From: Prevotella sp. | GTDB taxonomy: Bacteria; Bacteroidota; Bacteroidia; Bacteroidales; Bacteroidaceae | NCBI GenBank assembly: GCA_016285075.1 | Contig: JAEEQB010000048.1 | Location: 1 to 36,126, forward strand | DNA: 36,126 nt | Direction: 5' to 3' | Shown here: positions 15,864 to 23,681 of the stretch, piece after piece | How positions within the stretch are numbered: position 1 is the first letter of the stretch | Layout: every line of letters starts with the position of its first letter | Notes under the pieces: generated by a model | What the model was told of the DNA's origin: nothing | What the model saw: the letters and a program-made list of their open reading frames with translations, nothing else | The model's database searches: none | Made by a program: the position numbers and the translations under genes

Positions 15864-16439
15864 ATGTTTGAGAATCTTAATCAATATAAGGTAGTGTTGG
15901 CGAGCCAGTCTCCACGACGAAGAGAACTACTGGCCGGGCTAGGGGTGGCATTTGAAGTGATGGTGCTGCCCGATGTGGACGAGAGCTATCCTGATGATCT
16001 GCCCGTTATTGAGATAGCAGAATACATTGCCAAGAAGAAAGCCGATGCTTATCAGCTGGAACCTGAAGAACTGCTGATTACGGCCGACACCATTGTCGTG
16101 TCAGGACAGGAAGTTCTGGGAAAACCCCGTGATCGCGAGGATGCCTGCAGGATGTTACGACTGCTGAGCGGACGTACACATCAGGTCATTACAGGCGTTA
16201 GCCTGTGTACGACCCATAGGCAGCGCAGCTTTTCGGTGACTACCGACGTGACTTTCAAGCAGTTGACGGAAGAGGAAATCACCTACTATGTCAATCACTG
16301 TCAGCCCTATGACAAGGCCGGCGCCTATGGCATACAAGAATGGATTGGATATATAGGCTGCACAGGGCTCAATGGCAGTTATTTCAATGTCATGGGGCTA
16401 CCTGTGCAACGTATCTATCAGGAATTGTCAGTCTTCTGA
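15864..16439 (+). CDS. maf: Maf-family nucleotide pyrophosphatase
   Basis: This 191-residue protein begins with the family hallmark VVLASQSPRRRELLAGLG, followed by VDESYP, ITADTIVV (catalytic Asp), LGKPRDREDACRMLRLLSGR, THQVITGV and YDKAGAYGIQEWIGYIGCTG. Maf enzymes hydrolyse non-canonical or modified nucleoside triphosphates such as dTTP/UTP analogues to the monophosphate. The YDKAGAYGIQ segment suggests the dTTP/UTP-pyrophosphatase (YhdE) subgroup. Last gene of the operon; its end overlaps the convergent gene by 12 bp. Confidence 0.94.
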   Translation: MFENLNQYKVVLASQSPRRRELLAGLGVAFEVMVLPDVDESYPDDLPVIEIAEYIAKKKADAYQLEPEELLITADTIVVSGQEVLGKPRDREDACRMLRLLSGRTHQVITGVSLCTTHRQRSFSVTTDVTFKQLTEEEITYYVNHCQPYDKAGAYGIQEWIGYIGCTGLNGSYFNVMGLPVQRIYQELSVF

Positions 16440-17237
16440 ATAAACGGCCAGGCCTTCCACCTCCTCATCGGGGTCACTGCCTAAATCCATCATCGTAGAG
16501 TAGTTGTCCTCGGTGATCTCGTCATCGTCAGGCTCACCGATTTCTACATCGTCTTCGTCGGGCTTGTTGTAGTCATCCTCCACCTCGAAGTCCTCATCGT
16601 CCTCATCACGTTCTCCATCATCAAGACTGTTGCCGCCAAAGACCATCCTGGGCTTTTCCGCCTCAGGTTTCAGTTTGGCAAAGATGGCTTCCACCCATGT
16701 CCCCTTAGGTACCTCCAGCACTTCAAATCCGTCGGCGACTTTCTTCTCATACATACCGCCTTTCTTGTGCAGACGATCAGCGGGTAGGGTAGTGGTGCTG
16801 ATGTCGAATCCGCTTTCAATGATGTCCTTGATTGACTGCGACAGGGAGTCCCATCCTCCACCGAAGTTACGGTTGAGCACCTCTATCAGCTTAGCAGCAG
16901 AGATGTGGCGGATGTTCTCGTAGGTCAGGTCGGTGACACGCATGATGGGACGTTTCTTCAGAGCCCAGGTCACCTTCTTGTTCTCGTCGATTTTCACCTG
17001 CGCCACCTTATAGCCTTGCTTCTCATATTTGTCGATGACAATCTTCTGATCGCTGATTTCCTCAATCATGAATGCCACGCGGATAATGTCGACATAGTGT
17101 CGCAAGCTCTCCCTTACTTCGGCATCTTTCTCCGCTCCTTCCCACATACGGAAGATGTCGTTCTCTTGCACATCCCATACAGTACTTTTGGTCAATGTCT
17201 TGATAGACATGACGGCATTGTCATATTTCTTTGCCAT
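16428..17237 (-). CDS. Hypothetical protein with long acidic C-terminal tail
   Basis: This 269-residue protein has no signal peptide or membrane helix. Residues 1-200 look like a compact mixed domain (KTLTKSTVWDVQENDIFRMW, IVIDKYEKQGYKVAQVKIDE, GGGWDSLSQSIKDIIESGF). From about residue 208 the chain is a low-complexity Asp/Glu tail (GERDEDDEDFEVEDD, DEDDVEIGEPDDDEITED). Such tails occur on histone- or ribosome-associated proteins and nucleic-acid mimics, but no specific family is recognised. It has its own promoter and is convergent with maf. The tail runs to the end and its codons overlap the maf stop. Confidence 0.8.
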   Translation of the reverse strand: MAKKYDNAVMSIKTLTKSTVWDVQENDIFRMWEGAEKDAEVRESLRHYVDIIRVAFMIEEISDQKIVIDKYEKQGYKVAQVKIDENKKVTWALKKRPIMRVTDLTYENIRHISAAKLIEVLNRNFGGGWDSLSQSIKDIIESGFDISTTTLPADRLHKKGGMYEKKVADGFEVLEVPKGTWVEAIFAKLKPEAEKPRMVFGGNSLDDGERDEDDEDFEVEDDYNKPDEDDVEIGEPDDDEITEDNYSTMMDLGSDPDEEVEGLAVYSED

Positions 17238-17265
17238 ATTACGAACATTTTTACTTTTCTTGGTG

Positions 17266-17297
17266 CAAATGTAAGTACTTTATTTCAGTCTTACAAG
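17266..17297 (-). promoter_or_regulatory. Promoter of the acidic-tail protein gene
   Basis: On the minus strand CTTG (17294-17297), a 20-bp spacer, then TACATTTG (17266-17273), ending 28 bp before the start codon. Confidence 0.6.
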
Positions 17298-17374
17298 TTT
17301 TTCATCAACTTTTTTTATGTTTTCCCCAAAAACATGCCTCGCTTCTTTTTATTTTGAAATTATTCGCGAAAAGG

Positions 17375-17406
17375 TTTGGCTGTCAATTGTATTTTTCGTA
17401 CCTTTG
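17375..17406 (+). promoter_or_regulatory. Promoter of rarA with very short leader
   Basis: TTTG (17375-17378), a 20-bp spacer and TACCTTTG (17399-17406) match the consensus fully. The rarA ATG follows only 10 bp after the -7 box, so the mRNA would have a leader of only a few bases. Confidence 0.72.
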
Positions 17407-17416
17407 CATTTGGAAT

Positions 17417-18697
17417 ATGTCTCAGCCATTAGCAGAAAGAATGAGGCCTCGCACGTTAGATGACTATATTGGTCAGCAGCACTTAGTTGGCGAGGGGGCC
17501 GTCTTGCGTCGGATGATTGACGCAGGACGCATTTCGTCGTTTATCCTCTGGGGACCGCCGGGGGTAGGCAAGACCACACTGGCTCATATCATTGCCAACA
17601 GACTTGAAACGCCTTTTTACACATTGTCGGCCGTGACAAGTGGTGTCAAAGATGTACGCGACGTCATTGATAAAGCGCAGAAGGGACGGTTCTTCACCGA
17701 GGCATCGCCCATCCTGTTCATCGACGAGATTCACCGGTTCTCCAAGTCCCAACAGGACTCACTTCTAGGAGCCGTGGAACGTGGCATTGTCACGTTGATC
17801 GGTGCCACCACCGAGAATCCGTCGTTCGAGGTCATACGCCCGCTGCTATCACGCTGTCAGCTCTATGTGCTGAAATCGCTCGATAAGGACGATCTGCTGA
17901 ACCTGCTCTATCGTGCCATCACCACCGACATTGTCCTGAAGGAACGTCACATCGAGGTTCGTGAAACGGGTGCCCTGCTGCGCTATAGCGGAGGCGATGC
18001 ACGGAAACTGCTTAACATTCTTGAATTGGTGGTGGAGGCGGAGAGTGGTGATGTCGTGCTGACCGATGAACTGGTGACAGCACGTCTTCAGCAGAACCCT
18101 CTTGCTTACGATAAGGATGGCGAGATGCATTACGACATCATCTCGGCTTTTATCAAGAGTATTCGCGGAAGTGATCCTGACGCAGCCATCTATTGGCTGG
18201 CACGAATGATAGAAGGAGGGGAAGATCCGAAATTCATTGCCCGCAGGCTGGTGATCTCTGCTGCCGAAGACATCGGCTTAGCCAATCCCAACGCCTTGCT
18301 ACTGGCCAATGCCGCTTTCGATGCCGTTCAAAAGATAGGTTGGCCTGAAGGTCGCATTCCGTTGGCAGAGGCCACTATCTATCTGGCTACTTCTCCCAAG
18401 AGCAATTCGGCTTATCTGGCCATCGACAAATCCCTTGACTTGGTCAGGAGAACCGGCAACCAGCCTGTTCCGCTGCACATCCGCAATGCACCGACAAGCC
18501 TGATGAAAGAACTGGGATATCACGATGGTTATAAATATCCACATGACTATCCAGGGCATTTCACACCACAACAGTATCTGCCCGATGCGCTTCAGAACGA
18601 GCGTCTCTGGTTCGCACAGCTTTCGCCTTCCGAGCAGAAACTCTATGAGCGCATGTGTCAGTACTGGGGTGAAAGATACCATAAAACAGGAGATTGA
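17417..18697 (+). CDS. rarA: Replication-associated recombination protein A (RarA/MgsA)
   Basis: This 426-residue AAA+ ATPase begins MSQPLAERMRPRTLDDYIGQ, the conserved RarA N-terminus, so ATG 17417 is chosen over the long open frame back to 17231. It has Walker A GPPGVGKTTLAHI, the sensor segment TLSAVTSGVKDVRDVI, Walker B ILFIDEIHRFSKSQQD, and GATTENPSFEVIRPLLSRCQ. The C-terminal part (GGEDPKFIARRLVISAAEDIG, HIRNAPTSLMKELGYHDGYK) is the tetramerisation domain of the MgsA/WRNIP1 family. It acts at stalled replication forks and interacts with SSB and the clamp loader. TRIC channel gene follows 20 bp later. Confidence 0.96.
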   Translation: MSQPLAERMRPRTLDDYIGQQHLVGEGAVLRRMIDAGRISSFILWGPPGVGKTTLAHIIANRLETPFYTLSAVTSGVKDVRDVIDKAQKGRFFTEASPILFIDEIHRFSKSQQDSLLGAVERGIVTLIGATTENPSFEVIRPLLSRCQLYVLKSLDKDDLLNLLYRAITTDIVLKERHIEVRETGALLRYSGGDARKLLNILELVVEAESGDVVLTDELVTARLQQNPLAYDKDGEMHYDIISAFIKSIRGSDPDAAIYWLARMIEGGEDPKFIARRLVISAAEDIGLANPNALLLANAAFDAVQKIGWPEGRIPLAEATIYLATSPKSNSAYLAIDKSLDLVRRTGNQPVPLHIRNAPTSLMKELGYHDGYKYPHDYPGHFTPQQYLPDALQNERLWFAQLSPSEQKLYERMCQYWGERYHKTGD

Positions 18698-18717
18698 ATA
18701 ATTTTTATTAACAGCCT

Positions 18718-19350
18718 GTGGAACAGGAAGATATCATCATCAAACTGATAGAGCTATTAGGTACGTTTGCCTTTGCTATTTCTGGTATTCGACATGCTGC
18801 AGCCAAGCATTTCGACTGGTTTGGCGGTTATGTCTGTGGCATCGCTGTGGCTATTGGCGGTGGTACATTTCGTGACGTCATGCTAGGAACCACACCGTTC
18901 TGGATGACCAACCCTATATATTTAATATGTACAGCGGCAGCCTTGTTGACCGTAGTTATGTTCGGACGCTGGATGGAACCACTAAAGAATGCATGGTTTG
19001 TGTTCGATACCTTGGGACTGGCACTCTTTACAATTGCAGGCATTCAGAAGTCACTTGCCTTCGGACAGCCTTTCTGGGTTGCCATCATCATGGGCTGTAT
19101 TACAGGTTCAGCCGGTGGAGTCATCCGCGATGTTCTTTTAAACAACGAACCGGTCATCTTCCATAAGGAGATTTATGCGATGGCATGTGTATTAGGTGGA
19201 ATCATTTATTGGGGATTAGCAAAACTTGGATTGCCCATAGAACTGACTGCCATTATTTCTTTTCTTACCACCTGTTTAATCCGCTTCTTTGCTGTAAGAT
19301 ATCATATCAGTCTTCCAACATTAAAAAACGAACCCAAACACAATGCCTAA
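18718..19350 (+). CDS. TRIC/UPF0126 family membrane channel protein
   Basis: This 210-residue, seven-helix membrane protein contains two related halves with glycine-rich signatures: AISGIRHAAAKHFDWFGGYV...GGGTFRDVMLG in the first half and TGSAGGVIRDVLLNNEPVIF in the second. These are marks of the UPF0126 (YicG/YadS) family, bacterial homologues of trimeric intracellular cation channels. It probably conducts monovalent cations; the physiological role is unknown. The start is GTG 18718-18720. The last eight residues and beyond contain one copy of a 20-bp sequence repeated just after the stop, so the tail may have been rearranged. Confidence 0.88.
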   Translation: MEQEDIIIKLIELLGTFAFAISGIRHAAAKHFDWFGGYVCGIAVAIGGGTFRDVMLGTTPFWMTNPIYLICTAAALLTVVMFGRWMEPLKNAWFVFDTLGLALFTIAGIQKSLAFGQPFWVAIIMGCITGSAGGVIRDVLLNNEPVIFHKEIYAMACVLGGIIYWGLAKLGLPIELTAIISFLTTCLIRFFAVRYHISLPTLKNEPKHNA

Positions 19351-19371
19351 CCATATCAGTCTTCCAACATT
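19303..19371. repeat. 20-bp direct repeat across the end of the TRIC gene
   Basis: CATATCAGTCTTCCAACATT occurs exactly at 19303-19322, inside the gene, and at 19352-19371, just after the stop. The copies are 49 bp apart and their flanks differ, which suggests local duplication or recombination. Confidence 0.7.
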
Positions 19372-19519
19372 TTTTCCTCATTATTACATCTCTTCATTCC
19401 ATCCCTCAAAAACCAGACCCTGATTTTGACTATAATCGGCATTATGATAAATAGATAATGTACTGAACGAAGTCAACGACGGATTTGTTTTATCTATCTT
19501 ACACTGTCTTACACTAAAG

Positions 19520-19536
19520 TAAAACAATTTGTTTTA
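19520..19536. promoter_or_regulatory. Small perfect palindrome in the intergenic region
   Basis: TAAAACAA (19520-19527), one base, then TTGTTTTA (19529-19536). A minus-strand TATCTTTG (19541-19548) lies next to it, but no matching upstream box is seen. It could be an operator beside an unassigned transcript start; evidence is thin. Confidence 0.3.
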
Positions 19537-19764
19537 TTGTCAAAGATAGCGTCTATTCCCATCGTTAAAGGCATCTGAACATTACACGGATTGAACGGAT
19601 TGATTCTTACAACCACTAATTACGCTAATTACTCTAATTCTATTGCTGTTTTTGCGTCTGCCGTCCTATTCGTGCTTTTGAGATGATTTTTACATTACTT
19701 CTCGAGAGTCTCGATATTACTGCTCTTTGTGCCAAAGAATACTTTTGCAGAAATAGCCTCGAAA

Positions 19765-20068
19765 CCTCACCAGATCTCTTGAATCCCCTTTGTATAAAGG
19801 CTTCCTGGCAGGTGAGGTCTTGCCTGGAAACCTCACTTTGACCTCACTTTTACCTCACTCCATTTTTAACCTTTTCTTTTCTATATGACATGTAATTTCC
19901 TTAATAGTTTCTTTCTCGTTGAGAACACGAAGAGATTGTCTGTATACTTCTTTTTCCTCACAAAGACCAAGGAAGTGAGGTTAAAGTGATGTTCATGTGA
20001 GGTTTATGGCAAATACCTCACCTACCATTTCCCCTTTATACAAAGGCTATCCCAACGATTTAGTGAGG
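19765..20068. repeat. 304-bp mirrored element with 94-bp arms and 11-bp iterons
   Basis: The gene-free stretch 19351-20546 contains two arms in opposite orientation, 19765-19858 and 19975-20068, around a 116-bp AT-rich core. Each arm has a 53-bp outer block bounded by CCTCAC and GTGAGG with a centre of CCTTTGTATAAAGG (19787-19800) or its exact reverse complement (20033-20046). A 13-bp gap follows, then three sites on an 11-bp period: CCTCACTTTGA, CCTCACTTTTA, CCTCACTCCAT on the left; GTGAGGTTAAA, GTGATGTTCAT, GTGAGGTTTAT on the right. By hand the arms align without gaps at about 69 of 94 positions. The geometry is seen; function (protein-binding array, MITE-like element or structured RNA) is unknown. 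The rest of the 1.2-kb region shows AT-rich DNA, with an ACGGATTGAACGGATTGA-type stretch near 19586-19603 and no supportable gene. Confidence 0.8.
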
Positions 20069-20420
20069 TTGGTGAGATGTTTGTGAGATTTCATGTTATT
20101 CTGCTCTTCAAAACCTGTTGATAGTTTCCATCAGCCAAAGTTTTCTCCAAAATAATCACAAATAACTCAACACTTGCATCAAAGAGCGAGTCCCCTACCC
20201 TGCCAATGACCTTCGGCAATCAACTGCCAATTTATAAGGTTTTCTGACACCCACGCTTTTCTTTTTTGTAGTCATCGCAATAATGTTAAACCATTAGCAC
20301 GGGGTGTTAGCGAACAACTCTCAATGTGATGGCTAAGAACCACTACTAGAGAGAATAACAAAGCGAAAAAGATGTTTACAATCATGGGCTAAATTATCAG
20401 TAAAACTGTTAGGTGTTTGA

Positions 20421-20511
20421 TCGCTTATTCGTACCTCTGAACTTCGATTGAATGTACTATCGCTCGAAAATACTCAAATAAATTTGGTATTTTGCTCGCT
20501 TATTCGTACCT
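20421..20511. repeat. Duplicated promoter segment upstream of the GH51 gene
   Basis: TCGCTTATTCGTACCT is present at 20421-20436 and again at 20496-20511, 75 bp apart. The second copy is part of a complete promoter; the first reads TACCTCTG and lacks a properly spaced TTTG, so it looks like a decayed duplicate. Confidence 0.65.
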
Positions 20512-20514
20512 TTG
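20483..20514 (+). promoter_or_regulatory. Promoter of the GH51 gene
   Basis: TTTG (20483-20486), a 20-bp spacer and TACCTTTG (20507-20514): full consensus, giving a leader of roughly 25 nt to ATG 20547. Confidence 0.72.
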
Positions 20515-20546
20515 CAACCAAGATAGAAATCTATAATCCTTCAAGC

Positions 20547-22139
20547 ATGAAAAAAATACTATTTGGCATTATCATTGCGCTGACAATGACAACGACAGCC
20601 TCCGCTGCCGAAAATGTGAAAGCGACCATCCACGCCGACAAGGCCGGTGCGAAAATCAACCGTGAGATCTACGGTCAGTTCTCCGAACATCTCGGAAGCT
20701 GTATCTATGGCGGTCTTTGGGTAGGCGAGAACTCTCAGATTCCCAACATCCAGGGTTACAGAAAGGATGTCTTCGAGGCTCTGAAGGCCTTGAAGATTCC
20801 CGTGATGAGATGGCCTGGCGGATGTTTCGCTGATGACTACCATTGGATGGACGGTATTGGCCCCAAGGACAAACGTCCCTCACTGAGAAACAACAACTGG
20901 GGTGGCACCATCGAAGACAATTCCTTTGGCACACACGAGTTCCTGAACTTGTGTGAGATGCTTGATTGCGAGCCATATATCAGCGGAAACGTCGGTTCTG
21001 GCACAGTGAAAGAGATGGCACAGTGGGTAGAATACATGACCAGTGACGGAGACACACCCATGGCCCGTCTGCGCCGTCAGAACGGACGTGACAAGGCGTG
21101 GAAAGTAAAATACTTCGGTATTGGCAACGAGGCCTGGGGCTGCGGTGGCAATATGACACCGGAATATTATTCTGATGAGTTCCGCAAGTTCAACACCTAC
21201 CTTCGCGACCAGGGCAAGAACCGTCTGTACCGCATCGCATCAGGTGCCAGCGACTACGACTACAATTGGACGAAGGTGCTGATGGAGAACATTGGAAACC
21301 GTATGCAAGGTATCAGCTTGCACTACTACACCTGCTCTGGATGGGATGGTCCCAAAGGCTCTGCCACCAAGTTCGACACAGATCAATATTATTGGGCACT
21401 GGGCAAGTGCTTAGAGATTGAAGAGGTTATCCAGAAGCACAAAGCCATCATGGACGAGAAAGACCCCAAGAATCAGATTGGTCTTTTAGTGGACGAATGG
21501 GGAACATGGTGGGACGAGGAGCCAGGCACCATCTCAGGACACCTATACCAGCAAAATGCCCTGCGCGATGCATTCGTAGCTGCTCTCTCGCTCAATGTGT
21601 TCCATAAGTATACTGACCGAGTGAAGATGGCCAATATCGCTCAAGTGGTGAACGTGTTACAGTCCATGATCCTCACCGACCAAGAAGGTACAGGTCACAT
21701 GGTACTCACCCCCACCTATCATGTGTTCGAGATGTACACACCGTTCCAAGAGGCCACCTATCTGCCCATTGACCTGCCTACAGAAACCATTCAGGTGAGC
21801 AAGGCATACTTCAAGGAGAAAGAGGAAGCCAAGGATGCCGGCTACCGTCCCTGTCCGCTGCTGTCGGCTTCAGCAGCCAAAACGACCGACGGAAGCATTG
21901 TACTGGCCATCACCAACGTCAGCCTGGACAAGGATCAGACCATCGACTTCAACATTGACGGTTATCAGGCCAAGCAGGCTACTGGACGCATCCTTACTGC
22001 CATCAACGTTGCAGACTTCAATGATTTCCAGCATCCCAATGTAGTGGTCCCCACTGTTTTCAAGGATGCCAAATTGAAGAAAGGGGTACTCACTGTGAAG
22101 GTTCCCGCCAAATCTGTCGTGGTTCTCAATGTGAAGTAA
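20547..22139 (+). CDS. GH51 alpha-L-arabinofuranosidase, exported
   Basis: This 530-residue protein starts with a signal peptide (MKKILFGIIIALTMTTTASA). The catalytic (beta/alpha)8 domain shows GQFSEHLGSCIYGGLWVGE, VMRWPGGCFADDYHWMDGIG, the acid/base Glu in IGNEAWGCG (about residue 195) and the nucleophile Glu in LLVDEWGTWWDEE (about residue 317). The last part is a beta-sandwich (SIVLAITNVSLDKDQTIDF). GH51 enzymes release terminal L-arabinose from arabinoxylan and arabinan in the periplasm or outside the cell. An earlier in-frame start at 20448 lies upstream of the promoter and is rejected. No SusC/SusD pair is adjacent, so it is not within a complete polysaccharide locus here. Confidence 0.95.
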   Translation: MKKILFGIIIALTMTTTASAAENVKATIHADKAGAKINREIYGQFSEHLGSCIYGGLWVGENSQIPNIQGYRKDVFEALKALKIPVMRWPGGCFADDYHWMDGIGPKDKRPSLRNNNWGGTIEDNSFGTHEFLNLCEMLDCEPYISGNVGSGTVKEMAQWVEYMTSDGDTPMARLRRQNGRDKAWKVKYFGIGNEAWGCGGNMTPEYYSDEFRKFNTYLRDQGKNRLYRIASGASDYDYNWTKVLMENIGNRMQGISLHYYTCSGWDGPKGSATKFDTDQYYWALGKCLEIEEVIQKHKAIMDEKDPKNQIGLLVDEWGTWWDEEPGTISGHLYQQNALRDAFVAALSLNVFHKYTDRVKMANIAQVVNVLQSMILTDQEGTGHMVLTPTYHVFEMYTPFQEATYLPIDLPTETIQVSKAYFKEKEEAKDAGYRPCPLLSASAAKTTDGSIVLAITNVSLDKDQTIDFNIDGYQAKQATGRILTAINVADFNDFQHPNVVVPTVFKDAKLKKGVLTVKVPAKSVVVLNVK

Positions 22140-22145
22140 CTCCAA

Positions 22146-23489
22146 ATGAATCTCGAAAAGATATTCCAGAAAATAGGTATCGCCGAGCTCAATGCCATGC
22201 AGGAGGAGGCTATAGAAGCCATTCTGCGTGGCAGACAAGATGTAGTGGTGCTGTCACCCACAGGCACAGGCAAGACACTGGCTTACCTGCTGCCTGTGGT
22301 ACAGTTACTTAACGCAGACGACAATCAGGTGCAGGCATTGGTTATCGTACCCGGCCGAGAACTTGCACTGCAGTCCGACAACGTACTCAAGTCACTGGGC
22401 ACTGGGCTCCGCTCTGCTGCCTGTTACGGAGGCAGGGCAGCCATGGACGAGCATCGTAAACTGCGTGAGGTCAACCCACAGATCGTCTTCGGCACACCTG
22501 GACGATTGAATGACCACCTGGACAAGCGCAACATACTCCCCTACTCCATCCGCTACCTCATTATCGATGAGTTTGACAAATGCCTGGAAATGGGATTCCA
22601 TCAGGAGATGTCACGCCTGCTCAGAAAACTTCCAGCCCTCGAACGTCGTATTCTGCTTTCTGCCACCGATGCCGAACAGATTCCAGACTTCGTGCAGTTG
22701 GACAAGGTCCAGCGGCTGGACTACCTAATAGAGGAAGAACCGGTAGGCGAACGTGTGACTCTGTACGCAGTAAAAAGCCCTGTGAAGGACAAACTCAACA
22801 CGCTGCGGAGCCTGCTCTGCCGGTTAGGTGACACTCAAAGCATCGTATTCCTCAACTATCGTGACGCTGTTGAGCGCGTAGCCGATTATTTGCGACGGGA
22901 AGGTTTTGGAGTCAGCGCCTTCCATGGCGGTATGGAACAGAAACAACGTGAGGATGCCCTCTATAAGTTCTCCAATGGTTCTGCGAACGTCTTCGTTGCC
23001 ACTGACCTTGCCTCTCGAGGACTTGACATCCCCGATATTCAGAACATCATCCACTACCACTTGCCTGTCAATGAGCAGGAGATGATTCACCGTGTAGGTC
23101 GTACTGCCAGATGGGATAAGATGGGACAAAGCTACTTCATCGTGGGACCGGAAGAGTCCATTGACCAACTGACGTTCCTCGAACAGCAAACCAGTATTGC
23201 CGAGTTGAACACTGAATGTACGCAAGATTCTTCAGTGGCATATGTCCCTTCCCCTAAGATGGCCACCATATATATAGGTAAAGGAAAAAAGGACAAGATA
23301 TCAAAAGGTGATATTGTTGGTTTCCTCTGTAAGAAGGGAGGGCTGGATACAGAAGACATCGGACGCATAGACGTCACAGACCGCTATGCATATGCTGCCG
23401 TCAGCCGCGACAAACTGCAGCAAGTCCTAAGGTTGGTAAAAGGTGAAAAGATCAAAGGCATACGCACCGTGGTGGAACCCGTCAAGTAG
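22146..23489 (+). CDS. DbpA-like RNA helicase with DEFD motif
   Basis: This 447-residue protein has helicase motifs I (LSPTGTGKT), Ia (VPGRELALQ instead of PTRELA), Ib (FGTPGRLNDHL), II (LIIDEFDKCLEMGF), III (LSATDA), V (ATDLASRGLDIP) and VI (HRVGRTARW). The final 75 residues (MATIYIGKGKKDKISKGDIV, GRIDVTDRYAYAAVSRDKL) match the DbpA RNA-binding domain, which in E. coli targets hairpin 92 of 23S rRNA. A role in large-subunit assembly is inferred. Motif II is DEFD rather than DEAD. It starts 6 bp after the GH51 stop, so is probably cotranscribed despite the unrelated role. Confidence 0.92.
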   Translation: MNLEKIFQKIGIAELNAMQEEAIEAILRGRQDVVVLSPTGTGKTLAYLLPVVQLLNADDNQVQALVIVPGRELALQSDNVLKSLGTGLRSAACYGGRAAMDEHRKLREVNPQIVFGTPGRLNDHLDKRNILPYSIRYLIIDEFDKCLEMGFHQEMSRLLRKLPALERRILLSATDAEQIPDFVQLDKVQRLDYLIEEEPVGERVTLYAVKSPVKDKLNTLRSLLCRLGDTQSIVFLNYRDAVERVADYLRREGFGVSAFHGGMEQKQREDALYKFSNGSANVFVATDLASRGLDIPDIQNIIHYHLPVNEQEMIHRVGRTARWDKMGQSYFIVGPEESIDQLTFLEQQTSIAELNTECTQDSSVAYVPSPKMATIYIGKGKKDKISKGDIVGFLCKKGGLDTEDIGRIDVTDRYAYAAVSRDKLQQVLRLVKGEKIKGIRTVVEPVK

Positions 23490-23590
23490 ACAAGCCACGT
23501 TCCTTAGCCCATATTCCACCCGATGATTGACAGGCCGACTTGACAAAATGCAAGTAAAACAATACTAAATCATTAATTTTTGCTCAAATA

Positions 23591-23622
23591 TTTGCCCAAT
23601 TCAAATAAAAAGTGTAATTTCG
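23591..23622 (+). promoter_or_regulatory. Promoter of serC
   Basis: TTTG (23591-23594), a 20-bp spacer and TAATTTCG (23615-23622), one mismatch from TAnnTTTG. The leader to ATG 23682 would be about 50 nt. Confidence 0.55.
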
Positions 23623-23681
23623 CGGCGTTTTTCATTGAACATTGAAAATTATACATAAACATTCATAAATAAACAATCAAA

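Noticed and set aside
15864..16439. A septum-formation inhibitor function for Maf
   Set aside because: The sequence supports a nucleotide pyrophosphatase; the division phenotype belongs to overproduction in other species.
19765..20068. CRISPR array
   Set aside because: The repeats are only 6-11 bp, lie directly next to each other without unique spacers, and invert at the centre. No cas gene is present.
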